DNA of 64,000 bases from Escherichia marmotae (lineage in GTDB: Bacteria; Pseudomonadota; Gammaproteobacteria; Enterobacterales; Enterobacteriaceae). Within the stretch, counting starts at the first letter, position 1, and the number at the start of each line of letters is the position of its first letter. Made by a program: the position numbers and the translations under genes. The notes under the pieces were generated by a model. The model had not been told where the DNA came from and did not search any database. It saw nothing but the letters and a program-made list of their open reading frames with translations. The stretch is taken from positions 4,340,001 through 4,404,000 of the forward strand of contig NZ_CP025979.1 of NCBI RefSeq assembly GCF_002900365.1, read 5' to 3'. Positions 17,266 to 26,887 of the stretch are shown piece after piece.

Positions 17266-19941
17266 TTAAAAGAGATATTTCATGCCCAGCATTCCCTGGG
17301 TATCGCTGTAACCGTTGTCACCCAACTGCTGGGCGACGTTGCCCCACAGTTGCAGACGCGGATTAAGCTGACCTTCCACCCCGACTTTTAACTCACCGAT
17401 GTTACGCGCACCGATGATTTCATCGCTGATGCCATCCATCTTCACACTGTAATTGCGGGAGTTATAAATCCAGTTGGCTTCCACAAAAGGCTGGAAGGAA
17501 CGCTCTTTATGCTCATCAAGAGCATTATGGCCTTGCAGATACGCTTTCACCCCCAGACGCGTTTGTAGGTTGCCTTCGGTGCTGTCCTCAACCAGAGTGC
17601 CATTGTCTTCAGTATGATTGTCTGCCTTCACATCCATCCACGTCAGTTGCATTTTTGGCTGCAACCAGTAGCTGGTACGCGCATCGGCGCTTTCACCAAG
17701 ACGGAAGGTATAACCCGCTTCAATGGCAGCGGTGATGCCGTCAGAGTGATATTTCTCACCCGGCAGGTACTCGCCGGAGACGGTGTTATCAAACCAGTTA
17801 TAGAGCAACCAGCTATCAACATAAGTCCCGGTTTTGTCCGCTTCGTTAGCGTACCAGGTGCCATACACCCCCACACTGTAGCCGTCGATTTGCCCACGTG
17901 AGCTGTACCCGGTCAGGTTGGAATGGGTGTGACTCTTGCTGTTGGCATAGCCAGCCATTAAGCCGAGATGCCAGCGATCAAGGTCATTAGTGCTCCATTG
18001 TGCGAGGTCACCGCCCAGTTGCAGAACATAACGGTTGCTCTGGGTGCTCAATTCATCCGAACGATCTTTAAAGCGATTATGTCCGCCAATGTTACGCATC
18101 CACAGACTGGTCACTTTCTGCTCGCCGGTCAGCAGGTCGGTGTATTGTGTTTCCCCCAGACGGTCATGCAGTCGGGTATTAAACAGCGTATTTGCCGCCT
18201 GAATATTGGCCAGATAACTGCCAATTTCCGGGCGATACAGATGTTTTCGTTCTGGTTGTGGAACAGATGGCGTAACAGGTGGCTCCGGTGTCACAGGCGG
18301 TTCTGGTGTTACAGGCGGTTCTGGTGTTACAGGGGGGGCTGGTGTTACAGGGGGGGCTGGTGTTACAGGTGGCTCAGGGTCTGGTTCCGGGATGACGGGC
18401 AGTTCCGGTGGGGTATACGGTCCTGCGGGAATTTCACTGGTTAAAAACCAGTTCTGGTTGTCGCTTTTTACCACGTTGTAGTCATAGGGACCGGCAACAA
18501 TACGACCTTCTTTACTAAACGTTCCCTCTGATGCGCCAGTTATTTCAATAATGCGGATCCCTTCAAGCGTATCGGCTCCCTGACCACCGGCATTACTAAC
18601 ACTCACACGGGTATGACCAGACGTGTTGCCTTTTACAATTAATTTATCAGTCGCGGAATTATCATCGCCGAGTTCGGTACGCATAACTAACAAACCATTA
18701 TTAGCAGTGTAATTGCCATTAATGGTGAGTGTGGCAGGCGTGAATTTGTCGCCATTTTTTGAGGAAGATAGTGTTGCTGTACCCGCCAAATCCAGTGTAT
18801 TTAAGGTTTGTGAAAAACCGTCTAAATCGATATTCCCTTCACTGTCGACAACATAATCGGAGTTTGGGCTGAAGGTATCGTTGACACCGGCGTGCAAGGT
18901 GCCTTTATTTATATTCGTTTGGCCAGAGTAGGTATTTGCGCCTGTCAACGTCGTGACTCCGGAACCTTCCTGGTTAACTTCGCCTTTGCCAACTATATCT
19001 GCAGCCAGGATAAAATCTTCGCTGGAGTGGTTAAAATTAATTTGTGCAGCACTATCCCCGGCATTACTTCCCATATGGATAATCGGCGTCTTGATGATCC
19101 CCGCTTTCTGTTCTGCTTCTCCCTGCGCTCCACCAATGTTTAGAATACCGGTGCTGGTTTCTGCTATCCCAAGCCAGATAAATTGATTAGCACTGACCGT
19201 GGCATTATTACTAACGGTAAGTATCCCCTTGGCCTCGTTCTGCACTGAACTCAATCCCCCGAGGTTGATATATTCATTCACTGTTAATGAAGAATTGTCG
19301 CCATCAACCAGCGTTTCACCGTATCCAGTCCCGTGAAAATCCCCTGTACTTCCAGTAAAACCAATGAGCACATCCTTTGATGCTGTAAGACGACCGCCAT
19401 GCGTGATTTCGAGTTTACCTGTTCCCTGATCGCCGACCATCACATACGTTGCAGAAACGGAAGAACCCGCACCGTCAATAATGACTTGCCCTTGTGCCCG
19501 GTAATCAAATTCACCGATTCTGAATTCATTTAAATCGGTGATAGTACTGCCGCTAAGCACCATTAAGGTTCCCGAACCACCATTGGTTCCCAAATAAATA
19601 TCGCGTTCATTAGGCGATGCATGGCTAAGTGTCAGATGAGAGTTATTTTCTAATTTTATTGTCCCTGACGTCGCATTACCGATTGTGATTTTAGCAGTAG
19701 CCAGATCCCTTCCGTCGATATTCAACGTTCCTTCACTTGTTGCACCAACATTAAGATAATGAAATTGATCCCATCCTGGCGAATTATTTTCTGATGAAGA
19801 TAATGTTACGACATCATTATTATTAATTATAACATCGCTGCTGATAGTGGTAGGTGGTGCTCATGCCAGTGAAACGGGTATTGATAACACGGTCGAAATA
19901 GCTATTGCCAGCGTTGACAAGGGATGCTTTTTGATGTTCAT
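17266..19941 (-). pseudogene. Autotransporter adhesin (AIDA/pertactin type) with in-frame TGA after the signal peptide
   Basis: From ATG 19941, preceded by AAGGAAC, the frame encodes a 26-residue signal peptide (MNIKKHPLSTLAIAISTVLS-IPVSLA), then TGA at 19863-19861. It then runs open to 17266, giving 891 codons plus stop in one frame. The passenger has repetitive beta-helix text with many G-x-L-x-I/N patterns (NVGATSEGTL, GNATSGTIKL, GSGTLMVLSGSTI). A proline-rich linker of PPVTPEP repeats follows, then a roughly 270-residue beta-barrel with LYRPEIGSYLAN, WMRNIGGHNRF and final GMKYLF. The nonsense codon should block export unless read through. It sits between luxS and emrB, where K-12 has no such gene as far as I recall, in AT-richer DNA. 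Confidence 0.85.
18264..18380. repeat. 18-base tandem repeats coding the proline-rich linker
   Basis: On the plus strand, GGTGTTACAGGCGGTTCT-type 18-base units repeat about six times (PPVTPE/AP in the protein). Two neighbouring units carry runs of seven G (18332-18338 and 18350-18356). Both the repeats and the homopolymers are prone to slippage, so linker length, and possibly reading frame, can vary between isolates. Confidence 0.85.
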
Positions 19942-20532
19942 AAAGTTCCTTCTCATCCTTATGATTTATTTTAAGATAAATAACAAATCCACAGTAACGA
20001 CGTAAAGACTTAATTTTTAAGACCACTGAAAAGGGTTACTGCTCTATCAAATGAAGAGTAGTGCGTGAAACCAATGTTTATAAACCAGTTTAATTTGTAA
20101 TTAATTTAATATTAATTTGTTTTGATGGTTTAGGCGTTGTGCTAAAAAATAAGTTGCATAATTTTCCATAGGAAAAATCTTTAAATACATTAAGTGGTAA
20201 AAAGTGACAAAAAGAAAAGTTAGAAAAATCATCAAGATATATTCTGTCGATGTTTTTCTTGAATTTAATAATGATGGCAAATTAATTTTATGTTTATTGT
20301 TTGCACATTTACTTAGAGTTGGTAAATACCGGGATTATTGTCAAAAAAATAATATAAATATGCTTTCCGTACATCGATAAAATGCATAAAAATATGAGAT
20401 AAAATATGCCGCTATTAGGAAAAATATAAATATATTGTCTGTTTTTTTTGATTGATGAACTGCTTATTAAGCAACCCTGAATAATGGCATCATTTGGCAT
20501 TGATAAAACAACCGTTTGCAGAATAGGCAAAT
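19942..20532. other. AT-rich gap between the autotransporter and emrB
   Basis: These 590 bases are strikingly AT-rich, with many short A/T runs and no convincing gene; the longest open frames lack ribosome sites and family features. It should hold the autotransporter promoter. Its composition suggests it arrived with that gene and is a likely H-NS target. Confidence 0.6.
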
Positions 20533-20557
20533 AAAAAGGGAGCCGCAGCTCCCTTTG
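20533..20557 (-). terminator. emrB terminator
   Basis: On the minus strand, AAAGGGAGCTGCGGCTCCCTTTTT is a compact 10-bp stem with U-run, 7 bases after the emrB stop. It marks the backbone edge of the inserted segment. Confidence 0.85.
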
Positions 20558-20563
20558 ACAACA

Positions 20564-22102
20564 TTAATGCGCACCGCCTCCGCCGCCACCTGCGCCAAAT
20601 GGCGGCCTGGCAAACCACACCAGTCCCAGCAGGACGAGGAATATCCCGGCCGACATCCAGAAGATCTCATTAGCGGAAATAATCAGCCCCTGATTGGTGA
20701 TCTGCTGAGCAATCCAGCCGGAAGCCTGCTGTTGCGTCATTCCCAGACCCTCCAGTTGATGGTACATCGCCTGGGCGTTCGGGTTATACGGATTCACCGA
20801 CTCGGTCAACTGCGCATGATGCAGCGACTCGCGGTTGGTCCACATGGTAGTGGTTATCGACGTGCCAATAGACCCCGCCAGCGTTCGCGTAAAGTTGGAG
20901 AGACTCGACGCCGCCGCCAGTCGTTCAGGTGGCAAACCAGAAAGCGTAATGGTGGTCAGCGGCATAAAGAAGCAGGCCACCGCGAAGCCCTGGATAAACT
21001 GCGGCCAGGCCGACGCGCCAAAATCCATACCGGGTTCAAAGGTATAAGCACGCCAGTAGAAACAGACGGCATACATAATAAAGCTGAAGGTTACCAGCCG
21101 ACGCATATCCAGTTTATGCGCAAAACGACCGATAATTGGCGACAGGATCACCGGGATAATCCCTACCGGCGCAGACGCCAACCCTGCCCAGGTTGCTGTG
21201 TAGCCGTAGACTTCCTGCAACAATTGCGGCAGCAAAACAATCGCGCCGAAGTAGAGCATATAAGCGAGGCTGATACACAAGCAGCCAATGGTAAAATTGC
21301 GTGACTTAAACAGCGACAGATCAACTATTGGGTTGTCATCTGTCAGCTCCCAGACAATCAGGAAGCTGATAGCCACTACCGCCACCACGGTGAGAATGAT
21401 AATTTCCTGTGATGAGAACCAGTCCAGTTCTTTACCCCGGTCGAGCATAATCTGCAGGCTACCGATACCAATCACTAACAGCGCCAGCCCCACGGCATCA
21501 ATCCGTCGCCGCTCGGTGCGGGTTTCGCGTCCGCGCAAGGTCTGTAGCGTCATCAACACCACTGCCACGCCAATTGGCACGTTGATAAAGAAGATCCAAC
21601 CCCAGTGATAATTGTCGCTGATATAACCGCCGAGGATCGGGCCGCAAATAGGCGCGACAATCACCGTCATTGACCACAAGGCCAGTGCGATGGAACGTTT
21701 GGCTGGCGGGTAGTTATTCAGTAATAGACTTTGTGACAGCGGGATCAATGGCCCGGCGACAATACCCTGAATGACGCGGAAGAAGATCAGCATATTCAGA
21801 CTACTGGAAACACCACACGCCCACGAAGCAATGGCGAAGGCGATGGTCGACCAGAGGAACAGCTTCACTTCCCCGACGCGCTTCGCCAGCCAGCCGGTAA
21901 GCGGGATCGAGATGGCGTTCGCCACCCCGAAGGAGGTGATCACCCACGTTCCCTGGCTGAGCGATGAGCCAAGGTTTCCGGCGATAGTAGGGATCGCCAC
22001 GTTAGCAATGGTGGAGTCCAGCACCTGCATGAATGTCGCCAGCGATAGCGCAATCGTCATAATGACCAGTTGCGCACCTTCCAGCGGTTTTTGCTGTTGC
22101 AT
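20564..22102 (-). CDS. emrB: EmrB, MFS multidrug efflux pump (DHA2, 14 TMS)
   Basis: The protein has 512 residues from MQQQKPLEG; ATG 22102 was preferred to the upstream in-frame GTG at 22111. It has the DHA2 fold with 14 hydrophobic segments and marks such as LDSTIANVAIPTIAG (motif D1), SLLLNNYPPAKRSIA and the glycine-rich tail GAGGGGGGAH. It forms a tripartite pump with EmrA and TolC that exports uncouplers such as CCCP, nalidixic acid and other hydrophobic compounds. It lies 16 bases after emrA, in the emrRAB operon. Confidence 0.98.
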   Translation of the reverse strand: MQQQKPLEGAQLVIMTIALSLATFMQVLDSTIANVAIPTIAGNLGSSLSQGTWVITSFGVANAISIPLTGWLAKRVGEVKLFLWSTIAFAIASWACGVSSSLNMLIFFRVIQGIVAGPLIPLSQSLLLNNYPPAKRSIALALWSMTVIVAPICGPILGGYISDNYHWGWIFFINVPIGVAVVLMTLQTLRGRETRTERRRIDAVGLALLVIGIGSLQIMLDRGKELDWFSSQEIIILTVVAVVAISFLIVWELTDDNPIVDLSLFKSRNFTIGCLCISLAYMLYFGAIVLLPQLLQEVYGYTATWAGLASAPVGIIPVILSPIIGRFAHKLDMRRLVTFSFIMYAVCFYWRAYTFEPGMDFGASAWPQFIQGFAVACFFMPLTTITLSGLPPERLAAASSLSNFTRTLAGSIGTSITTTMWTNRESLHHAQLTESVNPYNPNAQAMYHQLEGLGMTQQQASGWIAQQITNQGLIISANEIFWMSAGIFLVLLGLVWFARPPFGAGGGGGGAH

Positions 22103-22118
22103 CACACGCACCTCTGGA

Positions 22119-23291
22119 TTAGCCAGCGTTAGCTTTTACGATATCGTCGATCAGTTTATTGACGGGTTCCAGGCTGATTTCACGAGCGGTACTTACTGCT
22201 ACCGGCGTGGAACGTACTTTGTTAGCCAGTACCTGGCCGTCACGGTTAGTGGTATTGACGCTCACCAGTGTGGATAAACCGATCCGTAGCGGATATTGCT
22301 CAAGTTGCTTTTGATCCAACTCGATGCGAACAGGCAGACGCTGAACCACTTTGATCCAGTTACCGGTAGCGTTTTGCGCCGGAAGCAGCGAAAACGCGCT
22401 ACCCGTACCCATATCCAGGCCGACCACTTTACCGGTGTATTTCACGTCATCACCGTAAATATCAGTGGTGATGGTGACCGGCTGGCCGATACGCATATTG
22501 GCAATCTGGGTCTCTTTAAAGTTGGCATCCACCCACATATTAGTCGCCGGAACGACCGCCATCAGCGGCGTTGTTGGGCTAATTTGCGCACCCGGTTGAA
22601 CGGCACGGCGGGAGACATAACCGGTCATCGGGCTGACAATACGGGTACGTTCCAGCGCCAGCCAGGCATTGCGCACTTCAGTGGCAGCTTGTTGCACGGC
22701 CGGTTGATCTTCCAGTTTAGTACCCAGAATCATCGCCTGATTGGCATTGTATTGTTGAATGGCGACATCCAGTTGCGCCTGGGCGCAGGTAACAGCATCG
22801 CGGGCGTGTTGCAGCTCTTCGCGGCCAATCAGGTTGGCATTACCCAGCGGCACGCGGCGGTTGTAGTCGCTTTGTGCTTTGGCGAGGGCGATTTTCTGCA
22901 CCTCAATATTTGCCTGCAACTGCTTGCTGTTAATCATCAGTTGGTGGGTCTGACGTACGCTGGAAGCCAGTGCTGTTTTGGCTTTTTCAAACGCCTGGCG
23001 AGCATCAGTCGGGTCGAGAGTGACCAGCACATCGCCTTCTTTTACAAAATCGGTGTTATCGGCCCAGACTTTCGTCACGCTGCCTGACACCTGAGACATA
23101 ATTTGAATCTGATTCCCTGCCACGTATGCGTCATCAGTTTCTTCGAAATGACGCAGTACCAAAAACCAATAAATCCCTATCGCTACGGCAATAATAATAA
23201 AGAGCAAGGTGAGAAGGAGGAGCAGACGCTTACGTTTGCCGCTCTTCTTTACCGGTTGCTGCGGGCTTTGTGTCTCCGCATTTGCGCTCAT
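22119..23291 (-). CDS. emrA: EmrA, membrane fusion protein of the EmrAB-TolC pump
   Basis: The protein has 390 residues from MSANAETQ (ATG 23291). A cytoplasmic KKSGKRKRLL stretch is followed by one transmembrane helix (LLLLTLLFIIIAVAIGIYWFLVL, about 24-46). The lipoyl/barrel-sandwich halves (VSGSVTKVWADNTDFVKEGD and RIVSPMTGYVSRRAVQPG) flank a periplasmic alpha-hairpin. It links EmrB to TolC across the periplasm. Confidence 0.98.
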   Translation of the reverse strand: MSANAETQSPQQPVKKSGKRKRLLLLLTLLFIIIAVAIGIYWFLVLRHFEETDDAYVAGNQIQIMSQVSGSVTKVWADNTDFVKEGDVLVTLDPTDARQAFEKAKTALASSVRQTHQLMINSKQLQANIEVQKIALAKAQSDYNRRVPLGNANLIGREELQHARDAVTCAQAQLDVAIQQYNANQAMILGTKLEDQPAVQQAATEVRNAWLALERTRIVSPMTGYVSRRAVQPGAQISPTTPLMAVVPATNMWVDANFKETQIANMRIGQPVTITTDIYGDDVKYTGKVVGLDMGTGSAFSLLPAQNATGNWIKVVQRLPVRIELDQKQLEQYPLRIGLSTLVSVNTTNRDGQVLANKVRSTPVAVSTAREISLEPVNKLIDDIVKANAG

Positions 23292-23417
23292 AGTATTCTC
23301 CACGATCTTATTAACTCATCGGCTGAGCCGACCTGCTTGCCAAAAAGGCCAGCACGTTGCGATGCTGGCCGGTCAGTTTTTCTTTTATAAATCTGGATTT
23401 TTGAGCGAGATGACGCG

Positions 23418-23948
23418 TTAGCTCATCGCTTCGAGAACCGCACCGTCTTGTTCCATCTGATCGAGACGGGAGAGCAATTTGCGGGTGATTTGCTCAAGCT
23501 GATCTTTTTCTGTTGTGCTGAGCGCGGACCAGAGTTGATGCAGGCAGTTATGCTGCGGCGGTAAAACCTCGCGCAAAAACTCGTGACCTTTTTCCGTTAA
23601 TTGCAGATGCAGGCAGCGGCGATCGTTATCGCTTTCACGACGTTCGATCCAGCCGCGTTTTTCCAGTTCATCGGCAATACGCGTCGCATTGGTACGGGAT
23701 GATCCAAGAGCACAACTTAATTCAGAAGGCTGAATGCTGTGGTTTTCCTGAGACTCCAGCGTAATCAACGCCATAAACAACGTCTCGTTAATCCCCTGAG
23801 CCTTCAGCATTTTATTGCGGTTTTCCAGCAACTTGCTCTGCATATGCATGCAAAGACGGGTCAGAAGGATCTCCTGATAAGGAAAATCTTCGTGGCGGCT
23901 GGCGCGAAATTTTAGCATTTGTTCAATGGGCGTAAACGAACTATCCAT
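23418..23948 (-). CDS. mprA: EmrR (MprA), MarR-family repressor of emrRAB
   Basis: This is a 176-residue MarR-family regulator. The winged helix is visible at about 60-120 (QPSELSCALGSSRTNATRIADELEKRGWIERRESDNDRRC). It represses the emrRAB promoter and is released by pump substrates; it also affects microcin synthesis. It is the first gene of the operon, 126 bases before emrA, with the promoter in the 90 bases upstream. Confidence 0.97.
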   Translation of the reverse strand: MDSSFTPIEQMLKFRASRHEDFPYQEILLTRLCMHMQSKLLENRNKMLKAQGINETLFMALITLESQENHSIQPSELSCALGSSRTNATRIADELEKRGWIERRESDNDRRCLHLQLTEKGHEFLREVLPPQHNCLHQLWSALSTTEKDQLEQITRKLLSRLDQMEQDGAVLEAMS

Positions 23949-24038
23949 TTGGGTATGACCTCATTAATTTCAGCTGATATAGTAACGACAGTGACAAATA
24001 AAGTAAATGTATTGTTTTAGAAAAATGATTCTTGTGGG

Positions 24039-24374
24039 TTATATAATCGCCATCACTTTCCAGGCCAGCCCGTAGGCCAGCGCACTTATCAGAGTGGGGA
24101 CGATAATGCTGCGTGTTTTATAGAAACTGCCACCCAATACTGCAAAACCAACCAGTGTGGGCACGAAGCGGCGTGAGTCGTGCATCACTTCTGGTGCGGT
24201 AGAGACAACCAGCAGAGCGCAAATTGAGGCGATGCCAATGGTGTCGAGCAAAATACCCACCGCGCCACGCTTGGTTGGGCGGGTATTACCCACCCGCAGG
24301 CGCAGTGGTAAATAGCGGAAGCAGTAATTCGCCGCGCCAACCAGTAATCCAAGCAGTAAAACCTCATAGCTCAT
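24039..24374 (-). CDS. ygaH: YgaH, small subunit of the branched-chain amino acid exporter YgaZH
   Basis: This is a 111-residue AzlD-type membrane protein with four hydrophobic segments (LLLGLLVGAANYCFRYLPL, AVGILLDTIGIASICALLVV, LVGFAVLGGSFY, VPTLISALAYGLAWKVMAI). With YgaZ it exports L-valine and related amino acids. The start overlaps the end of ygaZ by 11 bases, as in AzlCD pairs. Confidence 0.95.
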   Translation of the reverse strand: MSYEVLLLGLLVGAANYCFRYLPLRLRVGNTRPTKRGAVGILLDTIGIASICALLVVSTAPEVMHDSRRFVPTLVGFAVLGGSFYKTRSIIVPTLISALAYGLAWKVMAII

Positions 24375-25101
24375 CAGCGGCTCCTTGCCAGAATGCCTGG
24401 ATTAACGCAGTGAGACAGCCAAAGACAATGCCTGCCAGAATGGCGACGGGAATAGAAAATAGCGTTACGCCTGCAAGGGCACCAACTAACGCTGCGGTAA
24501 CGCAAAGAGATTGTTTGCGCTGGAAAGAGGCGAGCAGGAAACTCATAAAGAGAGCCGGCAGCATAAAGCCTAATGCTGCTTCAACGGCGGGATAACCTTG
24601 CAGCAAACCGCCGCCCGAAAATGCCCCTATTACCGTACCAAATACCCACGATGACCATGAACTGAAGGCAATGCCGATCATCCAGTTTTCGCTCCAGCGG
24701 CGATTATTACGTACCAGTTTTGCCGTTGCAGCGGCAAAAACCTCGTCCGTCAGGCCAAACGCCCACAGGGCGGTTTTCGATTTTTGCAGACGCTGAACAA
24801 TACGGCTACGCAGTGACGGGCCATACAAAACATGGCGAACATCCATTGCCATCACGGTCAGTGCAGCAATCCACAAACTACTCCCGGCTGCCAGCATCGC
24901 GGTAATGACAAACTGGCTCGCACCTGCATAAATGATGCAGGAGAAAAAAACACTTTCGAGGGGAGTGAAGCCCTGGCGGGTTGCATTCAGACCGAACGCA
25001 AAAGCCACCGGAATATAACTAATAACAATCGGTAAACTGTCTTTGCATCCTTCCATGAAGGTCGCCGGACCAGAAGCTGGCAGAGGAGTAGGGCTTACCA
25101 T
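24364..25101 (-). CDS. ygaZ: YgaZ, large subunit of the L-valine exporter YgaZH
   Basis: This 245-residue AzlC-family protein starts from ATG 25101. Family marks are GCKDSLPIVISYIPVAFAFG near the N-terminus and IYAGASQFVITAMLAAG near residues 55-72, followed by DVRHVLYG. It forms the inner membrane channel of the YgaZH exporter. It is transcribed with ygaH. Confidence 0.95.
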   Translation of the reverse strand: MVSPTPLPASGPATFMEGCKDSLPIVISYIPVAFAFGLNATRQGFTPLESVFFSCIIYAGASQFVITAMLAAGSSLWIAALTVMAMDVRHVLYGPSLRSRIVQRLQKSKTALWAFGLTDEVFAAATAKLVRNNRRWSENWMIGIAFSSWSSWVFGTVIGAFSGGGLLQGYPAVEAALGFMLPALFMSFLLASFQRKQSLCVTAALVGALAGVTLFSIPVAILAGIVFGCLTALIQAFWQGAADEL

Positions 25102-25224
25102 AGAGTGTACGCTTAACGATTGTTAATATTATAAACAGACTGAATGAATATCTTAACCTTATCAGACTGATGGGCTTCTTAACACCCTTATAAGTGTAAA
25201 GCCACGAAAACGGTTGCTGATTGC

Positions 25225-26409
25225 TTAATTTGCGGCTTCCTGACGATGAAAACCTCGCCACCAGACCACCAGGTTAACCAGGGCGATCACCGCGCCAGCC
25301 AAACAAACGCCAGCCCAACCCGCATGTTGCCAGGCGGATGCAGAAATCAGTGAACCGGCAGCACCGCCAATAAAGTAACTGGTCATGTAGCCTGCGGTCA
25401 GGCGATTACGCGCATCAGGGTGAATACGGTAAATCACGGTTTGATTGGTGATATGCACGCCCTGGACGGTGAGATCCAGCACCAGGATGCCGATAATCAG
25501 CGCCAGTACGGAAGTTTGACCAAACCAGATTGACAGCCATGAAAGTAACAACAACAGCAGACCAAACGTTGTTGTGAGGTGCGATTTTCCTTTATCGGCA
25601 AAACCGCCCGCCGGGCGAGCGCCTAACGCCCCGGCAGCTCCCGCAAGGCCAAACAGACCAATCACGCCATCGCTGTAATTAAAAGGCGGCGCGGCGAGCA
25701 AAAAAGCCATCGATGTCCATAGAATGCTGAAGTTGGCAAAGGTCAGGCAGCCCAGTAACGCGCGGGTACGCAGGATCTTATCGCTGATAAACATGCTGAA
25801 AACGGAACCTAACAACTGTGGGTAGTTGAGGTGGTTTTCTGATTTCATTTGTGGCAGGCCGCGCCATAACGCCAGCGCCATCAGTGCCATTAACACCGAT
25901 GCGACCCAGAAGACGGTGCGCCAGCCGCCGAGGTTTGCCAGCAATCCTGCAACGGTACGTGCCAGCAAAATCCCCAGTAGCAAACCGCTCATAATGGTGC
26001 CAACCACCTTGCCGCGTTTGTCTGGTGAAGCCAGTGTTGCCGCCAGTGGAACCAGAATTTGCGCCACGACCGAGAATAAACCGGTTAATGCCGTTCCGAG
26101 GATCATCATGGCGAGTGATTGACTGCTGGCGGTGATCAACATACCGCCTGCAGCCAGTAAGGTCATGGAAACAATCAGGCGTCGGCGTTCAAACATATCG
26201 CCCAATGGGACAAGAAACAGCAGGCCAGCGGCATAGCCTAATTGTGCGGCGGTGACAATAAAGCCCGCCGAACTGGCGGAAAGAGAAAAGTTACGCGCGA
26301 TGGTGTCGAGCAATGGCTGGGCGTAATAGTTGCTGGCGACTGCCAGACCGGTGGCGATCGACATCAGCACGATCAGCGCCGGGCTAAGCTCATGATTGGT
26401 TTTAGTCAT
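25225..26409 (-). CDS. ygaY: YgaY-type MFS transporter, apparently intact
   Basis: This is a 394-residue major facilitator protein with about 12 hydrophobic segments. It has the MFS motif A in GDMFERRRLI (about 73-82) and a related repeat GGFADKGKSHL after the central loop. In K-12 I recall ygaY as a broken gene; here the frame is continuous from MTKTNHELSPA to the stop. The substrate is unknown; the sequence resembles drug- or sugar-efflux MFS of the AraJ/YdeE kind. It lies 123 bases upstream of ygaZ on the same strand. Confidence 0.88.
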   Translation of the reverse strand: MTKTNHELSPALIVLMSIATGLAVASNYYAQPLLDTIARNFSLSASSAGFIVTAAQLGYAAGLLFLVPLGDMFERRRLIVSMTLLAAGGMLITASSQSLAMMILGTALTGLFSVVAQILVPLAATLASPDKRGKVVGTIMSGLLLGILLARTVAGLLANLGGWRTVFWVASVLMALMALALWRGLPQMKSENHLNYPQLLGSVFSMFISDKILRTRALLGCLTFANFSILWTSMAFLLAAPPFNYSDGVIGLFGLAGAAGALGARPAGGFADKGKSHLTTTFGLLLLLLSWLSIWFGQTSVLALIIGILVLDLTVQGVHITNQTVIYRIHPDARNRLTAGYMTSYFIGGAAGSLISASAWQHAGWAGVCLAGAVIALVNLVVWWRGFHRQEAAN

Positions 26410-26723
26410 TATTGTTGTTTATCAGGTGATGATTAGTCTGGAAATCAATAATAGCGGATGTTGATGAATATGGGATGAAAGATAGATTGTTGAAATGTGC
26501 GGGTAATGGGGAGAGGGTATTTGAAAGTGAAATATGTCACTAAGGCAAATGTTACGTTCACTTCCAGACTATAGCTACTTTGTCACTATTTTGCTGGTGA
26601 ACGTGCCAGGCTGGCTCAGTCGCCACCACCCTGGCGACCCAGGCTTTTGGCACAAAATCGCCGCTACGCGGTACATTCGACTTATTTCTTACGGCTATCG
26701 GGTACGGGCGCGAGGTAACATAT
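26410..26723. other. Gap between ygaY and the IS nest
   Basis: This stretch holds the ygaY promoter region and then unassigned DNA. A perfect 7-bp hairpin lies at 26619-26638 (GTCGCCA-6 bases-TGGCGAC). A short open frame from 26534 runs into the insertion sequence and resembles nothing I know, so I do not call it a gene. Confidence 0.5.
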
Positions 26724-26792
26724 ATGGACGCTCCCGGAATGCAATGCTTTCTTCAGTTATGTAATAAAACGGGTAGGTGCAGCCATATATCC

Positions 26793-26803
26793 GGTTTCTG
26801 ATG
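26793..26803. repeat. IS4 target-site duplication, left copy
   Basis: GGTTTCTGATG directly precedes the left end of IS4 and recurs exactly at 29570-29580. Eleven bases is the usual duplication length for IS4. Confidence 0.9.
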
Positions 26804-26887
26804 TAATGCCGATCAGTTAAGGATCAGTTGACCGATCCAGTGGCTGTGTAAGAATCCGGAAACGCTCACTCGTTTCCGGATTTTTTT

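Noticed and set aside
20309..20530. 73-codon frame in the AT-rich gap beside emrB
   Set aside because: Composition is that expected of AT-rich noncoding DNA, with no ribosome site or recognisable domain.
26534..26764. 76-codon open frame beginning MSLRQMLRSLPDYSYFV
   Set aside because: It has no ribosome site, runs into the IS1111-type end, and resembles no family I know. It is more likely chance or a fragment.
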